Below are positions 29,734 to 40,990 of a stretch of 59,067 nt of DNA, in pieces (positions within the stretch are counted from its first letter, which is position 1; each line of letters opens with the position of its first letter). This DNA comes from Salimicrobium flavidum (GTDB lineage Bacteria; Bacillota; Bacilli; Bacillales; Halobacillaceae). A program made the translations under genes and the position numbers. The stretch lies in assembly GCF_900156645.1 (NCBI RefSeq), contig NZ_FTOC01000012.1, forward strand, positions 1 through 59,067. The letters run 5' to 3'. A model generated the notes under the pieces. The model was not told the origin of the DNA, searched no databases, and worked only from the letters and a program-made list of their open reading frames with translations.

Positions 29734-29979
29734 TTATTTAATAGCCACTGTTGCAGCATCAACATCAATTCCACAGGCATTTCCGAGTTCTTTCATTGAT
29801 GGAACTTCGTGATAGTCCACGGAAAACTGCCGGGCGATTCTTTTTACCTTAGCGGTGATTTCCGGATCTGCATCAGATGCAATGATCACTTCTTTCACAG
29901 TTTCGGCTTTGATCGCTTTGATGGTCTGCTTCGTTCCAATCACTAAATTCGATTTAGCCTGTGCTACTTTTTCATAAGA
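29734..29979 (-). CDS. rplGB: L7Ae-family ribosomal protein (YbxF)
   Basis: An 81-residue L7Ae/L30e/S12e/Gadd45 fold protein from ATG 29979 (MSYEKVAQAKSNLVIGTKQT), eight bases after GGAGG. NACGIDVDAATVAI is the C-terminal kink-turn-binding signature. YbxF binds kink-turn RNA in B. subtilis; its ribosomal role is minor. It opens the rpsL-rpsG-fusA group and has its own promoter. Confidence 0.9.
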   Translation of the reverse strand, partial: SYEKVAQAKSNLVIGTKQTIKAIKAETVKEVIIASDADPEITAKVKRIARQFSVDYHEVPSMKELGNACGIDVDAATVAIK

Positions 29980-30011
29980 CATTTGCATATCCTCCAAAGT
30001 AACAAGGTTGT

Positions 30012-30087
30012 GGAAGCACCTAGATTATAGTACCACTATCGTGTATGAGTGTCAACACAATTCACGGTAATTTCTCAAGGTGCTTCC
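30012..30087 (-). promoter_or_regulatory. Promoter of the str operon inside a 10-bp inverted repeat
   Basis: Minus strand: TTGACA (30050-30055), 17 bases, TACTAT (30027-30032), continuing TATAAT. Perfect arms GGAAGCACCT (30078-30087, minus) and AGGTGCTTCC (30012-30021, minus) enclose the whole promoter. A transcript reading through from rpoC could form the complete stem; one started at this promoter could not. Confidence 0.75.
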
Positions 30088-30104
30088 GCTTTCCACCCTT
30101 GTAT

Positions 30105-33100
30105 TTATGCTTGTGTGGTTTCTTCTACAGCCGGGGTTTCCGGCTTCTTATTTTTATGCTCTGACTGGATCGTACGGTAACGGTTCATGCCAGTACCGGC
30201 AGGAACAAGCTTACCGATGATGACGTTCTCTTTCAGACCGAGAAGTTCATCGCGTTTTCCTTTTATCGCTGCATCAGTAAGAACACGAGTCGTCTCCTGG
30301 AAGGATGCGGCAGAAAGGAAACTATCCGTTTCAAGAGAAGCTTTCGTTATACCGAGAATAACCGGTCTGCCTACTGCAGGCTGGCCGCCTTCCATCAGTA
30401 CACGCTGGTTCGCTTCTTTGAACTGGTGGATTTCCATCAATGTTCCCGGTAGCACATCTGTGTCTCCGGAATCAAGCACGCGTACTTTACGAAGCATCTG
30501 GCGGACCATTACTTCCACGTGTTTATCGGAAATTTCAACACCCTGCATACGGTAAACTTTTTGCACCTCTTTAAGGAGATATGTTTCCACTCCTTCGAGA
30601 CCTGTTACCTGAAGCAGTTCTTTCGGATCGATCGAACCTTCTGTAAGAGGATCGCCGGCTTTCACTTCGTCCCCGATGCTCCGTTTCATTCTTGCGCCGT
30701 ACGGAGCTGTATAACTACGTGATTCTACGGTACCCTGAACGTGGATTTCCAGTTTTTCTTTGACCTCTTTGACGTCGTAAACTGTACCATCGATTTCAGA
30801 AATGACCGCCTGTCCTTTCGGATTACGAGCTTCCACGATCTCCTGGATACGCGGAAGACCCTGCGTGATATCGTCTCCAGCTACACCACCCGTGTGGAAG
30901 GTACGCATTGTAAGCTGTGTACCCGGTTCACCGATAGATTGCGCTGAAATGATACCGACTGCTTCTCCGACTTCCACTTCGTCCCCTGTAGCGAGGTTAC
31001 GTCCATAACACTTCTTACATACACCATGCTTCGTGTTACAAGTGAAAGCAGAACGGATCGTTACGTTTTCCACTCCGGAATCTTCGATTATTTTAGCTGA
31101 TTCTTCCGAAATGATTTCATTACGTGAAGCAAGAACTTTCCCTGTTTCCGGGTGAGTGACTGATTGGAAAGCAGTACGTCCGACAAGACGATCCAGAAGT
31201 GGTTCAATAACTTCCGAACCTTCTTTAAGAGCAGCTACGTTAAGTCCTCTATCCGTACCACAGTCATCCTCACGAATGATTACATCCTGGGCCACATCGA
31301 CAAGACGACGGGTCAGGTAACCTGAGTCGGCTGTCTTCAGTGCCGTATCGGCAAGACCTTTACGGGCACCGTGTGTAGAAATGAAGTATTCAAGAACGGT
31401 AAGTCCTTCGCGGAAACTGGACTTGATCGGAAGTTCGATGATACGTCCGGATGGGTTTGCCATCAGTCCGCGCATACCCGCAAGCTGAGTGAAGTTGGAC
31501 GCGTTACCACGCGCTCCGGAGTCACTCATCATGAAGATCGGGTTGGTCGGGTCGAGCGTTCCCATCAGACGTTCCTGAATGATGTCTTTCGCTTCAGACC
31601 AGATTTCAATGACACGGTTGTAACGTTCGCCTTCGGTGATAAGTCCGCGGCGGAACTGCTTGAGAACTTTGTCCACTTTCTGTTGACCGTCCTCAAGAAT
31701 GTCCTGCTTGTCTTCGAGTACGACAACATCAGAAACACCGACCGTAATACCGGCTTTCGTCGAATATTTGAAACCGAGATCCTTCATTTCGTCCAGCATT
31801 CTGGAAGTTTCACTTATCGAGAAGCGCTTGAACACTTCTGCGATGATATCTCCGAGAATACCTTTCTTGAATGGCGGAATGATTTCGCGTTGTTTTATAT
31901 CTTCTCTGAGGTCCGTGCCGTTTTCAATGAAATAATTGTCCGGAGTCTTGATCTCCAGGTTGCTCTGTGTAGGTTCATTCATATAAGGGAATGAAGCCGG
32001 AAGCATATCGTTGAATATAAGCTTCCCTACTGTTGTAACGAGCATCTGGTTTTTCTGTTTCTCCGTAAATGTTTCATTTCCTAACGAGCTCGCCTGAACC
32101 GCGACACGCGTATGCAGGTGAACATGACCATTCTGATAAGCCATCAGCGCTTCGTTCAAGTCTTTGAACTTCATACCTTCTCCGACTGCATTTTCTCTTT
32201 CGAGCGTGAGATAGTAGTTACCGAGCACCATATCCTGGGACGGGGTAACAACCGGTTTACCATCTTTCGGGTTCAGAATGTTCTGGGCTGCAAGCATGAG
32301 GATACGAGCTTCTGCCTGAGCCTCAGAAGATAGCGGTACGTGAACTGCCATCTGGTCCCCATCAAAGTCAGCGTTGTAGGCTGTACATACGAGCGGGTGC
32401 AGACGGATTGCCCTACCTTCGACAAGTGTCGGTTCGAAAGCCTGGATACCAAGACGGTGCAATGTAGGAGCACGGTTCAACAGAACTGGGTGTTCCTTGA
32501 TTACATCTTCGAGTACGTCCCACACTTCATCATGCACACGCTCGATTTTACGTTTGGCTGATTTGATATTGTGAGCGAGACCTCTAGATACAAGCTCTTT
32601 CATAACAAATGGTTTGAATAGTTCCAGTGCCATTTCTCTCGGAATACCACACTGATACATCTTCAGACTCGGGCCGACGATGATTACGGAACGCCCGGAA
32701 TAGTCGACACGCTTTCCGAGCAGGTTCTGACGGAAACGTCCTTGTTTCCCTTTCAGCATATGAGAGAGGGATTTCAAAGGACGGTTACCGGGACCGGTTA
32801 CCGGACGACCGCGACGGCCGTTATCGATAAGCGCATCCACAGCTTCCTGCAGCATACGTTTTTCGTTCTGTACAATGATCGTCGGCGCGCCGAGATCGAG
32901 AAGGCGTTTCAGACGATTGTTACGGTTGATGACACGACGATACAGATCGTTCAGGTCGGACGTCGCAAAACGTCCTCCGTCAAGCTGAACCATCGGACGG
33001 ATTTCCGGAGGAATTACCGGAAGGACATCCAGCACCATCCACGCCGGGTCGTTCCCGGAGTTACGGAAAGACTCCAAAACTTCCAGGCGTTTGATCGCTC

Positions 33101-33713
33101 TAGTACGACGCTGCCCTTGGGCAGTTTTCAATTCCTCTTTCAGTGTACCGACTTCATCATCCAGATTTATATCATAAAGAAGGAGTCGGATCGCTTCTGC
33201 GCCCATATCTGCATGAAAGCTTTTTCCATACTTCTCGCGATAGGCACGGTATTCTTTTTCGGAAAGAAGCTGTTTCCTTTCGAGTCCTGTATCGCCAGGG
33301 TCTGTCACAATGTAGGAAGCGAAATAGATAACTTCTTCAAGCGCACGAGGGGACATATCAAGTACAAGCCCCATACGGCTCGGGATACCTTTGAAATACC
33401 AGATGTGGGAAACCGGGGCGGCCAGTTCCAGGTGCCCCATACGTTCCCGACGTACTTTAGACTTCGTTACTTCCACTCCACAACGGTCACAAACAATCCC
33501 CTTATAACGGACACGCTTGTATTTCCCGCAGTGACACTCCCAGTCCTTTTGCGGACCGAAAATACGCTCGCAGAAAAGTCCATCTTTTTCCGGTTTCAGT
33601 GTACGATAGTTGATCGTTTCCGGTTTTTTCACTTCTCCGTAAGACCAGGAACGCATCTTATTGGATGAAGCTAAACCTATTTTCATATATTCAAAATTAT
33701 TTACATCAATCAA
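30105..33713 (-). CDS. rpoC: RNA polymerase beta-prime subunit
   Basis: A 1202-residue catalytic subunit. The N-terminal zinc site [20 protein letters not shown], clamp and lid regions, the Mg-binding [12 protein letters not shown] loop, trigger loop ([11 protein letters not shown]) and second zinc cluster ([17 protein letters not shown]) are all present. It follows rpoB by 58 bases. No intrinsic terminator is apparent after it, so some readthrough into rplGB-rpsL is likely. Confidence 0.98.
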   Translation of the reverse strand: MIDVNNFEYMKIGLASSNKMRSWSYGEVKKPETINYRTLKPEKDGLFCERIFGPQKDWECHCGKYKRVRYKGIVCDRCGVEVTKSKVRRERMGHLELAAPVSHIWYFKGIPSRMGLVLDMSPRALEEVIYFASYIVTDPGDTGLERKQLLSEKEYRAYREKYGKSFHADMGAEAIRLLLYDINLDDEVGTLKEELKTAQGQRRTRAIKRLEVLESFRNSGNDPAWMVLDVLPVIPPEIRPMVQLDGGRFATSDLNDLYRRVINRNNRLKRLLDLGAPTIIVQNEKRMLQEAVDALIDNGRRGRPVTGPGNRPLKSLSHMLKGKQGRFRQNLLGKRVDYSGRSVIIVGPSLKMYQCGIPREMALELFKPFVMKELVSRGLAHNIKSAKRKIERVHDEVWDVLEDVIKEHPVLLNRAPTLHRLGIQAFEPTLVEGRAIRLHPLVCTAYNADFDGDQMAVHVPLSSEAQAEARILMLAAQNILNPKDGKPVVTPSQDMVLGNYYLTLERENAVGEGMKFKDLNEALMAYQNGHVHLHTRVAVQASSLGNETFTEKQKNQMLVTTVGKLIFNDMLPASFPYMNEPTQSNLEIKTPDNYFIENGTDLREDIKQREIIPPFKKGILGDIIAEVFKRFSISETSRMLDEMKDLGFKYSTKAGITVGVSDVVVLEDKQDILEDGQQKVDKVLKQFRRGLITEGERYNRVIEIWSEAKDIIQERLMGTLDPTNPIFMMSDSGARGNASNFTQLAGMRGLMANPSGRIIELPIKSSFREGLTVLEYFISTHGARKGLADTALKTADSGYLTRRLVDVAQDVIIREDDCGTDRGLNVAALKEGSEVIEPLLDRLVGRTAFQSVTHPETGKVLASRNEIISEESAKIIEDSGVENVTIRSAFTCNTKHGVCKKCYGRNLATGDEVEVGEAVGIISAQSIGEPGTQLTMRTFHTGGVAGDDITQGLPRIQEIVEARNPKGQAVISEIDGTVYDVKEVKEKLEIHVQGTVESRSYTAPYGARMKRSIGDEVKAGDPLTEGSIDPKELLQVTGLEGVETYLLKEVQKVYRMQGVEISDKHVEVMVRQMLRKVRVLDSGDTDVLPGTLMEIHQFKEANQRVLMEGGQPAVGRPVILGITKASLETDSFLSAASFQETTRVLTDAAIKGKRDELLGLKENVIIGKLVPAGTGMNRYRTIQSEHKNKKPETPAVEETTQA

Positions 33714-33771
33714 AGGGCTTACCTCCCTTAAAGTCTCCAGGTTTTCCCTAAGCTATATTTGCTCTCGGCAT

Positions 33772-36700
33772 TTAGCTTTCCATATTCAGCTTTTCAGTTT
33801 CGTTGATCTGATCTTCTTCAAGATCACGCATTTCTATTTCAGATTCATCTGCAGCAAGAATTTTCACGTCCATACCAAGACTCTGAAGTTCTTTGATCAA
33901 TACTTTGAAAGATTCAGGGACGCCCGGTTCCGGAACGTTATCCCCTTTGACGATCGCTTCGTATGTTTTCACACGACCGACGACGTCATCTGACTTAACA
34001 GTCAGGATTTCCTGAAGTGTATAAGCGGCACCGTAAGCTTCAAGTGCCCATACTTCCATTTCACCGAAACGCTGACCACCGAATTGAGCCTTACCACCAA
34101 GCGGCTGTTGCGTAACCAATGAATAAGGACCTGTGGAACGTGCGTGCATCTTATCATCAATCATGTGTGACAGTTTGATCATATACATGACGCCCACCGA
34201 AATACGGTTATCGAATGGCTCACCGGTACGACCATCGTAAAGGATCGTTTTGGCGTCCCGAGGCAATCCGGCTTCATCGAGCGTTCCCCACACATCTTCT
34301 TCACGGGCACCGTCAAATACCGGAGTAGCTACACGCTCACCCAATTGACGGGCGGCCATGCCGAGGTGCAATTCAAGCACCTGACCGATGTTCATACGGG
34401 ACGGAACACCGAGTGGGTTCAACATCACATCGACCGGAGTTCCATCAGGCATATAAGGCATGTCTTCTTCCGGAAGAATCCGGGAAATGACACCTTTGTT
34501 ACCGTGACGTCCAGCCATTTTATCCCCTTCGGAGATCTTACGTTTCTGTACGATATAAGCACGTATCAATTGGTTCACACCTGGTGGAAGCTCATCCCCG
34601 TCTTCACGGTTGAAAATCTTCACATCCAGTACAATTCCACCTGCTCCGTGTGGGACACGTAGAGACGTGTCACGGACTTCACGGGCTTTTTCACCGAATA
34701 TAGCATGAAGGAGACGTTCTTCGGCAGAAAGTTCGGTCACGCCTTTAGGAGTGACTTTCCCTACCAATAGATCCCCATCACTGACTTCCGCACCTACACG
34801 GATGATTCCGCGCTCGTCGAGGTCACGCAGTGCATCTTCCCCGACGTTCGGGATATCACGGGTGATTTCTTCAGGTCCGAGTTTTGTATCACGAGCTTCC
34901 GACTCGTATTCCTCTATATGAATAGAAGTATAGACGTCGTCTTTCACAAGGCGCTCACTCATGATGACCGCATCCTCGTAGTTGTAACCATCCCATGTCA
35001 TGAAGGCGACAAGCGGGTTTTGTCCGAGTGCGAGTTCTCCCATATCCATGGAAGGACCATCAGCAAGAACTTCCCCTTTTTCTACACGAGTGCCTTTTGC
35101 GACAATAGGACGCTGGTTGTAACAGCTTCCCTGGTTGGAACGGATGAATTTCTGGAGACGGTACTTATCGAGGTCGCCTTCCACTTCTTTTCCGTCCACT
35201 TCGGAAATACGGCGAACGTGTACTTCCTTCGCTTCTACCCGTTCAACGATTCCCGGATGACGGTTGATGACCGCAGCACCGGAGTCTTTCCCGGATACAT
35301 ATTCCATGCCTGTACCTACGATAGGTGCATCCGGCTGAATAAGCGGTACAGCCTGACGCTGCATGTTCGCACCCATAAGGGAACGGTTGGAGTCATCGTT
35401 CTCAAGGAAAGGTATACACGCCGTCGCCGCAGAAACAACCTGCTTAGGCGAAACGTCCATATAGTCGATCCGGTCACGACTGACAGCAGTGTTCTCCCCG
35501 CGGAAACGGGCGATAACTTCCGGATCGGTGAACGAACCGTCTTCCTCAAGTTTAGCATTGGCCTGAGCCACTACATAATTATCCTCTTCATCCGCAGTAA
35601 GGTAATCGATATATTCCGTAACCTTACCGGTCTCGTGATCCACACGACGATAAGGTGTTTCAATGAATCCGAACTCATTGACTTTCGCATAGCTCGAAAG
35701 CGAGTTGATCAGTCCGATGTTCGGACCCTCAGGCGTTTCGATCGGACACATACGCCCGTAGTGGGAATAGTGAACGTCACGCACTTCGAAACCGGCGCGC
35801 TCACGTGTCAGACCACCTGGTCCAAGAGCTGACAGACGACGTTTGTGCGTAAGTTCCGCCAACGGGTTCGTCTGGTCCATGAACTGTGACAGCTGGGAAC
35901 TTCCGAAGAATTCCTTGATGGAAGCTATCACCGGTCTGATGTTGATCAGCTGCTGAGGCGTAATCGAAGATGTGTCCTGAATCGACATACGCTCGCGAAT
36001 CACACGCTCCATACGGGAAAGACCGATACGGAACTGGTTCTGAAGCAATTCTCCTACACTGCGAAGACGACGGTTACCCAGATGGTCGATATCATCTGTC
36101 CCGCCGACATTGTGAAGCAGGTTGAAGAAATAACTGATGGAGGAAATGATATCCGCCGGAGTGATGTGCTTCACATCTTTGTCGATATTCGCATTACCTA
36201 TAACGTTGAGAGATTTCTCTCCCTCCGGATCTGTAGGATCTACGATTTTCACCGACTGCACTCTGACATCTTCATCCATCACTTCATCGACAGAAGACAG
36301 CTGCTCTTGTGCAAGCGGGTCCTCCTGCTGATCGAAATGAGGAATGAGTTTGTTCAGAAGGCGACGATCGATCTTATCACCTTTTTCTGCCAGAACTTCC
36401 CCTGTTTCTTCGTCCACAAGGGTCTCTGCCAGCGTCTGGTTGAAGAGACGATCTTTAATATGAAGTTTTTTGTTCATTTTATAACGACCGACACGAGCAG
36501 AATCATAACGTTTCGGATCGAAGAAACGGGATACGAGAAGGTTTCTCGCATTTTCCACTGTAGGCGGCTCACCCGGGCGCAATCTTTCATAGATTTCAAG
36601 AAGCGCTTTTTCACTATTTTCCGTGTTATCTTTTTCCAGGGTATTTCTTAAATACTCATTATCCCCTAGAAGCTCGATGATTTCCTCATCGTTATCGAAA

Positions 36701-37299
36701 CCTAAAGCACGGAGCAATACGGTGATCGGCATCTTCCGGGTACGGTCGATACGCACGTGAGCGACATCTTTCGCATCCGTTTCGAATTCAAGCCATGCGC
36801 CGCGGTTAGGAATAACCGTAGCCGTATGACCGCGTTTTCCGTTTTTATCAACTTTGGCGTTGAAATACACACTCGGTGAACGGACAAGCTGGGAAACGAT
36901 GACACGTTCTGCACCGTTGATGACGAAAGTTCCCGTATCTGTCATAAGCGGGAAATCTCCCATAAATACTTCCTGTTCCTTCACTTCACCTGTCTCTTTG
37001 TTATGCAGACGAACCTTGACACGGAGCGGTGCGTTATACGTTACGTCCCGGTCTTTTGATTCATCCACCGGATACTTCGGTTCCCCGAGGCTGTAATCCA
37101 CAAATTCCAGGGAAAGATTCCCTGTGAAATCTTCTACAGGAGAAATATCCCGGAACATCTCTTTCAAACCTTCTTGCAGAAACCAATCGTAAGAAGCTGT
37201 CTGAATCTCAATTAGATTCGGCAACTCCAAAACTTCACTGATACGCGCGTAACTTCTACGCTGGCGGTGTCGTCCATATTGAACTAGTTGACCTGTCAA
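33772..37299 (-). CDS. rpoB: RNA polymerase beta subunit
   Basis: A 1175-residue subunit. I choose TTG 37299 ([20 protein letters not shown]), the start used by Bacillus homologues and placed after GAGGGGTGA; a GTG lies three codons earlier. The rifampicin region [20 protein letters not shown] and [12 protein letters not shown] is wild type in appearance. The C terminus ([20 protein letters not shown]) is shorter than the acidic tail of B. subtilis RpoB. A promoter candidate overlaps the rsmC stop 350 bases upstream. Confidence 0.97.
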   Translation of the reverse strand: MTGQLVQYGRHRQRRSYARISEVLELPNLIEIQTASYDWFLQEGLKEMFRDISPVEDFTGNLSLEFVDYSLGEPKYPVDESKDRDVTYNAPLRVKVRLHNKETGEVKEQEVFMGDFPLMTDTGTFVINGAERVIVSQLVRSPSVYFNAKVDKNGKRGHTATVIPNRGAWLEFETDAKDVAHVRIDRTRKMPITVLLRALGFDNDEEIIELLGDNEYLRNTLEKDNTENSEKALLEIYERLRPGEPPTVENARNLLVSRFFDPKRYDSARVGRYKMNKKLHIKDRLFNQTLAETLVDEETGEVLAEKGDKIDRRLLNKLIPHFDQQEDPLAQEQLSSVDEVMDEDVRVQSVKIVDPTDPEGEKSLNVIGNANIDKDVKHITPADIISSISYFFNLLHNVGGTDDIDHLGNRRLRSVGELLQNQFRIGLSRMERVIRERMSIQDTSSITPQQLINIRPVIASIKEFFGSSQLSQFMDQTNPLAELTHKRRLSALGPGGLTRERAGFEVRDVHYSHYGRMCPIETPEGPNIGLINSLSSYAKVNEFGFIETPYRRVDHETGKVTEYIDYLTADEEDNYVVAQANAKLEEDGSFTDPEVIARFRGENTAVSRDRIDYMDVSPKQVVSAATACIPFLENDDSNRSLMGANMQRQAVPLIQPDAPIVGTGMEYVSGKDSGAAVINRHPGIVERVEAKEVHVRRISEVDGKEVEGDLDKYRLQKFIRSNQGSCYNQRPIVAKGTRVEKGEVLADGPSMDMGELALGQNPLVAFMTWDGYNYEDAVIMSERLVKDDVYTSIHIEEYESEARDTKLGPEEITRDIPNVGEDALRDLDERGIIRVGAEVSDGDLLVGKVTPKGVTELSAEERLLHAIFGEKAREVRDTSLRVPHGAGGIVLDVKIFNREDGDELPPGVNQLIRAYIVQKRKISEGDKMAGRHGNKGVISRILPEEDMPYMPDGTPVDVMLNPLGVPSRMNIGQVLELHLGMAARQLGERVATPVFDGAREEDVWGTLDEAGLPRDAKTILYDGRTGEPFDNRISVGVMYMIKLSHMIDDKMHARSTGPYSLVTQQPLGGKAQFGGQRFGEMEVWALEAYGAAYTLQEILTVKSDDVVGRVKTYEAIVKGDNVPEPGVPESFKVLIKELQSLGMDVKILAADESEIEMRDLEEDQINETEKLNMES

Positions 37300-37645
37300 C
37301 AGATTCACCCCTCAAACAAGCATATTATTAACAAATTCCAAGGCATTTACATGCCGAAAAAACTTGCTTACTCAAATCCTGGCAAGTACATATATAATAA
37401 ACATTCGCTCAAGACGAATGGTTCATCTTCATTTCTCTCTAACGTTAGACAAAAAAGAAAAAAAGGTTTTCCTTCAAGAAAGGTGACATACGCATAATCC
37501 TTAGAAATTCTACGTATTTTACTACTTAAGTAAATTGCCTCCTCTGCTTTTCTCGAAAACCTCATACATAACATACATTTTCAATTGTAATTGGTCCGGA
37601 CACGAAAAAATACTTGACACGCATTTTTCATACCGGCATTTTATT

Positions 37646-37674
37646 ATACTACCACACACACAACTTCGAGTCAA
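37646..37674 (-). promoter_or_regulatory. Candidate rpoB-rpoC promoter
   Basis: Minus strand: TTGACT (37669-37674), 17 bases, TAGTAT (37646-37651) running into TATAAT. The -35 includes the TGA stop of rsmC. It would leave a rpoB leader of about 340 bases (37300-37640), in which I find no known RNA element and no well-initiated gene. Confidence 0.6.
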
Positions 37675-38273
37675 ACCTTTTTTGCCTTAAAGATGTAATA
37701 TCCTTTGTTCTTTTTGAGCAGGTGTACTTCTTTAAAAAGTTCTTTCATTTTCGCTTCCGCTGACGGAGCTCCCTGCTTTTTCTGAATAACTACCCAAAGC
37801 TCTCCATTCTCCTTCAACACGCGTTCCGCTTCTTCAAAGATCCGGTGAACCGTTTTCTTGCCGGCACGAATCGGCGGGTTAGTTACTACAGCCGCAAATC
37901 CTCGGTCGGCAATAGCAAGCGTCCCATCACTTTCACGGATTTCAATATTTGAAACACCGTTTTCCTCTGCGTTCTTCTTCGCAAGCTCGAGCGCACGTTC
38001 ATTCACGTCTACCATGACCACATTGCGGGCAGGGAAAGACGCAGCCAAAGATAACCCGATAGGTCCATAACCACACCCGACGTCTAATACATCACCTTCG
38101 ACCTCCGGAAGAGCGAACGTTTCGATAAGCGTCCGGGAACCGAAATCGACACTATCTTTTGAGAACACCGCATGATCGGAAAAGAACGTGTACCTTTTCC
38201 CTCTCAGTTCTGTTTCCCACTTTTTTCTGTCACTTTCTTTGACGCTTTTCTTTGAATAATAATGTTCTGTCAT
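37671..38273 (-). CDS. rsmC: 16S rRNA m2G1207 methyltransferase-like protein (RsmC/YbxB)
   Basis: A 200-residue class I methyltransferase from ATG 38273 (MTEHYYSKKSVKESDRKKWE). The SAM-binding motif VLDVGCGYGPIGLSLA and the catalytic NPPI (VVTNPPIRAGKKTVH) fit RsmC-type small-subunit guanine N2 methylation. It lies between rplL and rpoB as ybxB does in B. subtilis. The target base is inferred from the family. Confidence 0.85.
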   Translation of the reverse strand: MTEHYYSKKSVKESDRKKWETELRGKRYTFFSDHAVFSKDSVDFGSRTLIETFALPEVEGDVLDVGCGYGPIGLSLAASFPARNVVMVDVNERALELAKKNAEENGVSNIEIRESDGTLAIADRGFAAVVTNPPIRAGKKTVHRIFEEAERVLKENGELWVVIQKKQGAPSAEAKMKELFKEVHLLKKNKGYYIFKAKKV

Positions 38274-38311
38274 AGAGTCAGATCCTTTCTGAAAGAATTC
38301 TGAAGACAAAT

Positions 38312-38340
38312 AAAAGCCCGCCGGAAACAGCGGGCTTTTA
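38312..38340 (-). terminator. Terminator after rplL
   Basis: Minus strand: AAAAGCCCGCTG...CGGCGGGCTTTT with a TTTC loop, then TTATTTG. It starts 15 bases after the rplL stop, so rsmC-rpoB expression probably depends on partial readthrough or the promoter at 37646. Confidence 0.8.
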
Positions 38341-38354
38341 TCACAGGGTGCTTA

Positions 38355-38720
38355 TTATTTAAGTTCGATTGTAGCTCCTGTTTCTTCGAGCGTAGATTTA
38401 AGCTCTTCAGCGTCTTCTTTGGAGATACCTTCTTTGACAGGCTTAGGAGCGTTGTCAACGAGGTCTTTCGCTTCTTTAAGACCAAGACCAGTTGCTTCGC
38501 GTACTGCTTTAACAACTTTGATTTTGGAAGCGCCAGGGTTTTCAAGCACTACGTCGAATTCAGTCTGTTCTTCAGCTTCTTCTTCCCCGCCTGCTGCACC
38601 TGCTGCTGCTACTGGAGCTGCCGCGGATACACCGAATTCTTCTTCGATCGCTTTTACAAGATCGTTCAGTTCAAGTACGGACATTTCTTTGATTGCTTCG
38701 ATAATTTGTTCGTTACTCAT
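38355..38720 (-). CDS. rplL: 50S ribosomal protein L7/L12
   Basis: A 121-residue acidic stalk protein: N-terminal dimerisation helix ([20 protein letters not shown]), Ala-Gly hinge ([17 protein letters not shown]) and C-terminal factor-binding domain ([20 protein letters not shown]). Multiple copies recruit translation GTPases to the ribosome. It follows rplJ by 34 bases. Confidence 0.97.
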   Translation of the reverse strand: MSNEQIIEAIKEMSVLELNDLVKAIEEEFGVSAAAPVAAAGAAGGEEEAEEQTEFDVVLENPGASKIKVVKAVREATGLGLKEAKDLVDNAPKPVKEGISKEDAEELKSTLEETGATIELK

Positions 38721-38754
38721 GATATTTCCTCCTTAATAGATGTTGAAATTGTGC

Positions 38755-39258
38755 TTACGCACTCTCTTCTTCTTCTTTTTGGTCAGCTACAGCTTGAGTA
38801 GCATAAGCGAAGTTGCGGATTGGTGCCTGCAACACGCTCAAGAACATAGATACAAGACCTTCGTAATCCGGAAGGGTTGCAAGTTCTTTGATCTGTTCAA
38901 GTGTCGCTACTTCACCTTCGACAACGCCGCCTTTGATTTCAAGGGCTTCGTGTTCTTTAGCGAAGTTGTTCAACACTTTCGCAGGAGCTACAACGTCATC
39001 TTCACTGAACGCAAGAGCAGTTGGACCAACAAGGACTTCATCAAGACCTGTAAGATCCGTGTCTGCAGTTGCACGACGAACCATCGTGTTTTTGTAAACT
39101 TTGAAGTCAACGCCGGCTTCGCGCAATTGCGAACGAAGTTCCGTTGCTTCCGCGACGTTCAATCCGCGGTAATCTACAAGTACTGCAGCTTTGCTATTGC
39201 GGAACTTATCAGCAATTTCAGAGACGACCTGTTGCTTTTGCTCGAGTACTTTGCTCAT
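38755..39258 (-). CDS. rplJ: 50S ribosomal protein L10
   Basis: A 167-residue protein that anchors L7/L12 dimers to 23S rRNA. N-terminal rRNA-binding part [20 protein letters not shown] is typical, as is the C-terminal stalk helix region. It lies behind an L10 leader with attenuator, the known autogenous control of rplJ-rplL. Confidence 0.97.
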   Translation of the reverse strand: MSKVLEQKQQVVSEIADKFRNSKAAVLVDYRGLNVAEATELRSQLREAGVDFKVYKNTMVRRATADTDLTGLDEVLVGPTALAFSEDDVVAPAKVLNNFAKEHEALEIKGGVVEGEVATLEQIKELATLPDYEGLVSMFLSVLQAPIRNFAYATQAVADQKEEEESA

Positions 39259-39302
39259 CGTTCCACCTCCTAATAGACTGCTATTATACCGATCGGTGCA
39301 AG

Positions 39303-39334
39303 AAAAAACCCTTCATGCACCAAGACATGAAGGG
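39303..39334 (-). terminator. Attenuator in the L10 leader
   Basis: Minus strand: CCCTTCATG-TCTTGGTG-CATGAAGGG followed by TTTTTTCTT. It stands 45 bases before rplJ within the leader, so it acts as a regulated stop. Confidence 0.9.
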
Positions 39335-39442
39335 TCACATTACGCAGGAAAAACTGCGTTTTATATGCGAACACCTCGGCAGGAAATTAAGCGTATCACG
39401 CACCTGCTGTCTACGGTACAACGTATTTATTTATACAACATG
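39335..39442 (-). ncRNA. Ribosomal protein L10 leader
   Basis: The transcript between the promoter and the attenuator folds into stems including AAACGCAG...CTGCGT and binds L10(L12)4 in other Firmicutes, switching the attenuator. Assigned from position upstream of rplJ, the terminator, and overall layout; a covariance-model search would settle it. Confidence 0.75.
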
Positions 39443-39446
39443 ATTA

Positions 39447-39475
39447 ATCTTATCTAATCTGTGATAGGAAGTCAA
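39447..39475 (-). promoter_or_regulatory. Promoter of rplJ-rplL
   Basis: Minus strand: TTGACT (39470-39475), 17 bases, TAAGAT (39447-39452). It starts immediately after the rplA stop codon. Confidence 0.8.
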
Positions 39476-39482
39476 CCATTTA

Positions 39483-40178
39483 TTATTTAGTGTAGCTGGA
39501 AATGTCCACTTTGATTCCAGGTCCCATGGTCGAAGAAACAGCTGCGTTCTTCATGTAAATACCTTTTGTTGCCTGAGGCTTCACTTTCAGCAGTTCTTCT
39601 GTAAGGGCAACGAAGTTTTCTTTCAGTTTTTCATCATCGAAAGAAGACTTGCCGATCGGAACGTGGATGTTCGCAGATTTATCTACACGATATTCGACTT
39701 TACCGGCTTTGATTTCCTGTACAGCTTTGTCGATTTCGAATGTCACTGTGCCAGTTTTAGGGTTCGGCATTAGACCTTTTGGTCCGAGCACACGGCCAAG
39801 TTTCCCTACTTCAGCCATCATGTCAGGAGTAGCAACCACTACATCAAACTCGAACCATCCCTGGTTGATCTGATTGATGAGGTCCTGTTCTCCTACATAG
39901 TCAGCGCCTGCTTCTTCTGCTTCTTTAGCTTTTTCGCCTTTAGCAAAAACAAGGACACGCTGTGTTTTACCAGTTCCGTGTGGCAATACCATTGCCCCGC
40001 GGATTTGCTGGTCTGCTTTCTTAGGGTCTACTCCCAGTCGGAAAGCAGCTTCTACTGTTTCATCAAAATTAGCTTTAGCTGTTTGCTTTGCAAGGCTTAC
40101 AGCTTCACTAGGCTCATATGCTGTCGAACGATCAACAAGCTTTTCAATTTCCTGTTGTCTTTTTGATTTATTAGCCAT
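39483..40178 (-). CDS. rplA: 50S ribosomal protein L1
   Basis: A 231-residue protein from ATG 40178 ([20 protein letters not shown]) with GAGGAGG upstream; the longer frame to 40238 is spacer. [20 protein letters not shown] is the L1 signature. L1 forms the mobile stalk that moves E-site tRNA. The unusually long structured spacer before it may hold a translational operator. Confidence 0.97.
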   Translation of the reverse strand: MANKSKRQQEIEKLVDRSTAYEPSEAVSLAKQTAKANFDETVEAAFRLGVDPKKADQQIRGAMVLPHGTGKTQRVLVFAKGEKAKEAEEAGADYVGEQDLINQINQGWFEFDVVVATPDMMAEVGKLGRVLGPKGLMPNPKTGTVTFEIDKAVQEIKAGKVEYRVDKSANIHVPIGKSSFDDEKLKENFVALTEELLKVKPQATKGIYMKNAAVSSTMGPGIKVDISSYTK

Positions 40179-40423
40179 TTCTTTTCCTCCTCGTTGTGGT
40201 TTTAGCGGTTGGACCTCCCACGATTGAACCCCTCTCATCTGCTCAAACAGTATGAGAAGTTCCCGGAACGCCCCCGGTGGTCCACCGGGAACGATACCCG
40301 GGCTTCCCCGCAGCGCCTGCGGTTTACGCGCACAGATCTTCTCTGTAACACGATAAAGGTTGCGAAAGAAGACATTCTTCCACTCGCAACCTTTGTTTTA
40401 CCAGAACATCGCCTGTCAGGAAA
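40179..40423 (-). other. Long structured spacer between rplK and rplA
   Basis: This 245-base spacer contains, on the minus strand, AAAGGTTGCGA...TCGCAACCTTT with inner GAAGA/TCTTC pairs (40355-40394), a CCGGGTATCGTTCCCGG stem, the palindrome CCCGGTGGACCACCGGG, and CTCAT...ATGAGAGG close to rplA. None carries a terminator T tract. They could stabilise or process the mRNA or serve L1 autoregulation; this is inference. Confidence 0.6.
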
Positions 40424-40849
40424 TCAGTCTTCGACTGTAAGTCCCATGCTGCGCGCAGTACCTTCAACCATACGCATTGCAGCTTCAACGTCAGAAGCGT
40501 TCAAATCAGGCATTTTCGTTTCTGCGATTTCGCGAACCTGTTCGCGTTTGACAGAACCTACTTTATTACGGTTCGGCTCTCCGGAACCGGATTCGATTCC
40601 TGCTGCTTTCTTAAGAAGAACGGCAGCTGGCGGAGTTTTCGTTACGAATGTAAATGAACGGTCTTCAAATACCGTAATTTCTACCGGAATAATCATGCCC
40701 GCTTCATCTTGTGTACGAGCGTTGAACTCCTTACAGAATCCCATGATATTAATACCAGCCTGACCTAGCGCAGGTCCTACCGGCGGTGCTGGGTTAGCTT
40801 TCCCTGCAGGAATTTGAAGCTTAACTACATCAACTACTTTTTTAGCCAC
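40424..40849 (-). CDS. rplK: 50S ribosomal protein L11
   Basis: GTG 40849, eight bases after AAGGAGG, gives 141 residues ([20 protein letters not shown]); the three upstream codons are spurious. The proline-rich [13 protein letters not shown] and the C-terminal rRNA-binding part are complete. L11 with 23S helices 43-44 forms the thiopeptide-sensitive GTPase centre and triggers RelA. It is preceded by an L11 leader. Confidence 0.97.
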   Translation of the reverse strand: MAKKVVDVVKLQIPAGKANPAPPVGPALGQAGINIMGFCKEFNARTQDEAGMIIPVEITVFEDRSFTFVTKTPPAAVLLKKAAGIESGSGEPNRNKVGSVKREQVREIAETKMPDLNASDVEAAMRMVEGTARSMGLTVED

Positions 40850-40861
40850 GAGACACACCTC

Positions 40862-40935
40862 CTTAAAGTCCGTGATGTGGTAACGGGTTTTCCCCTCCCA
40901 CTCTTATCTATGAAACCTCATTTATTTGAGGCACG
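40862..40935 (-). ncRNA. Ribosomal protein L11 leader
   Basis: The 5' UTR of rplK has CCTCAAATAAATGAGG (a compact hairpin) followed by GTGGGAGGGGAAAACCCGTT and ACCACATCACGGAC, a layout matching the L11 leader motif of Firmicutes, likely an L11 binding site mimicking rRNA. Assigned by eye. Confidence 0.6.
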
Positions 40936-40949
40936 CAAATAACATGAAA

Positions 40950-40978
40950 ATTTTATCATCTACGCTCTTTGTTTGCAA
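40950..40978 (-). promoter_or_regulatory. Promoter of rplK-rplA
   Basis: Minus strand: TTGCAA (40973-40978), 17 bases, TAAAAT (40950-40955), just after nusG ends. Confidence 0.7.
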
Positions 40979-40990
40979 GCAGAAAATTTA

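Noticed and set aside
34918-35832. 304-residue plus-strand open frame opposite rpoB
   Set aside because: It is antisense to highly conserved rpoB sequence, has no ribosome binding site and resembles no protein; a shadow of the coding strand.
37368-37574. 68-residue minus-strand frame in the rpoB leader
   Set aside because: No Shine-Dalgarno before its ATG and no recognisable family; kept as leader sequence.
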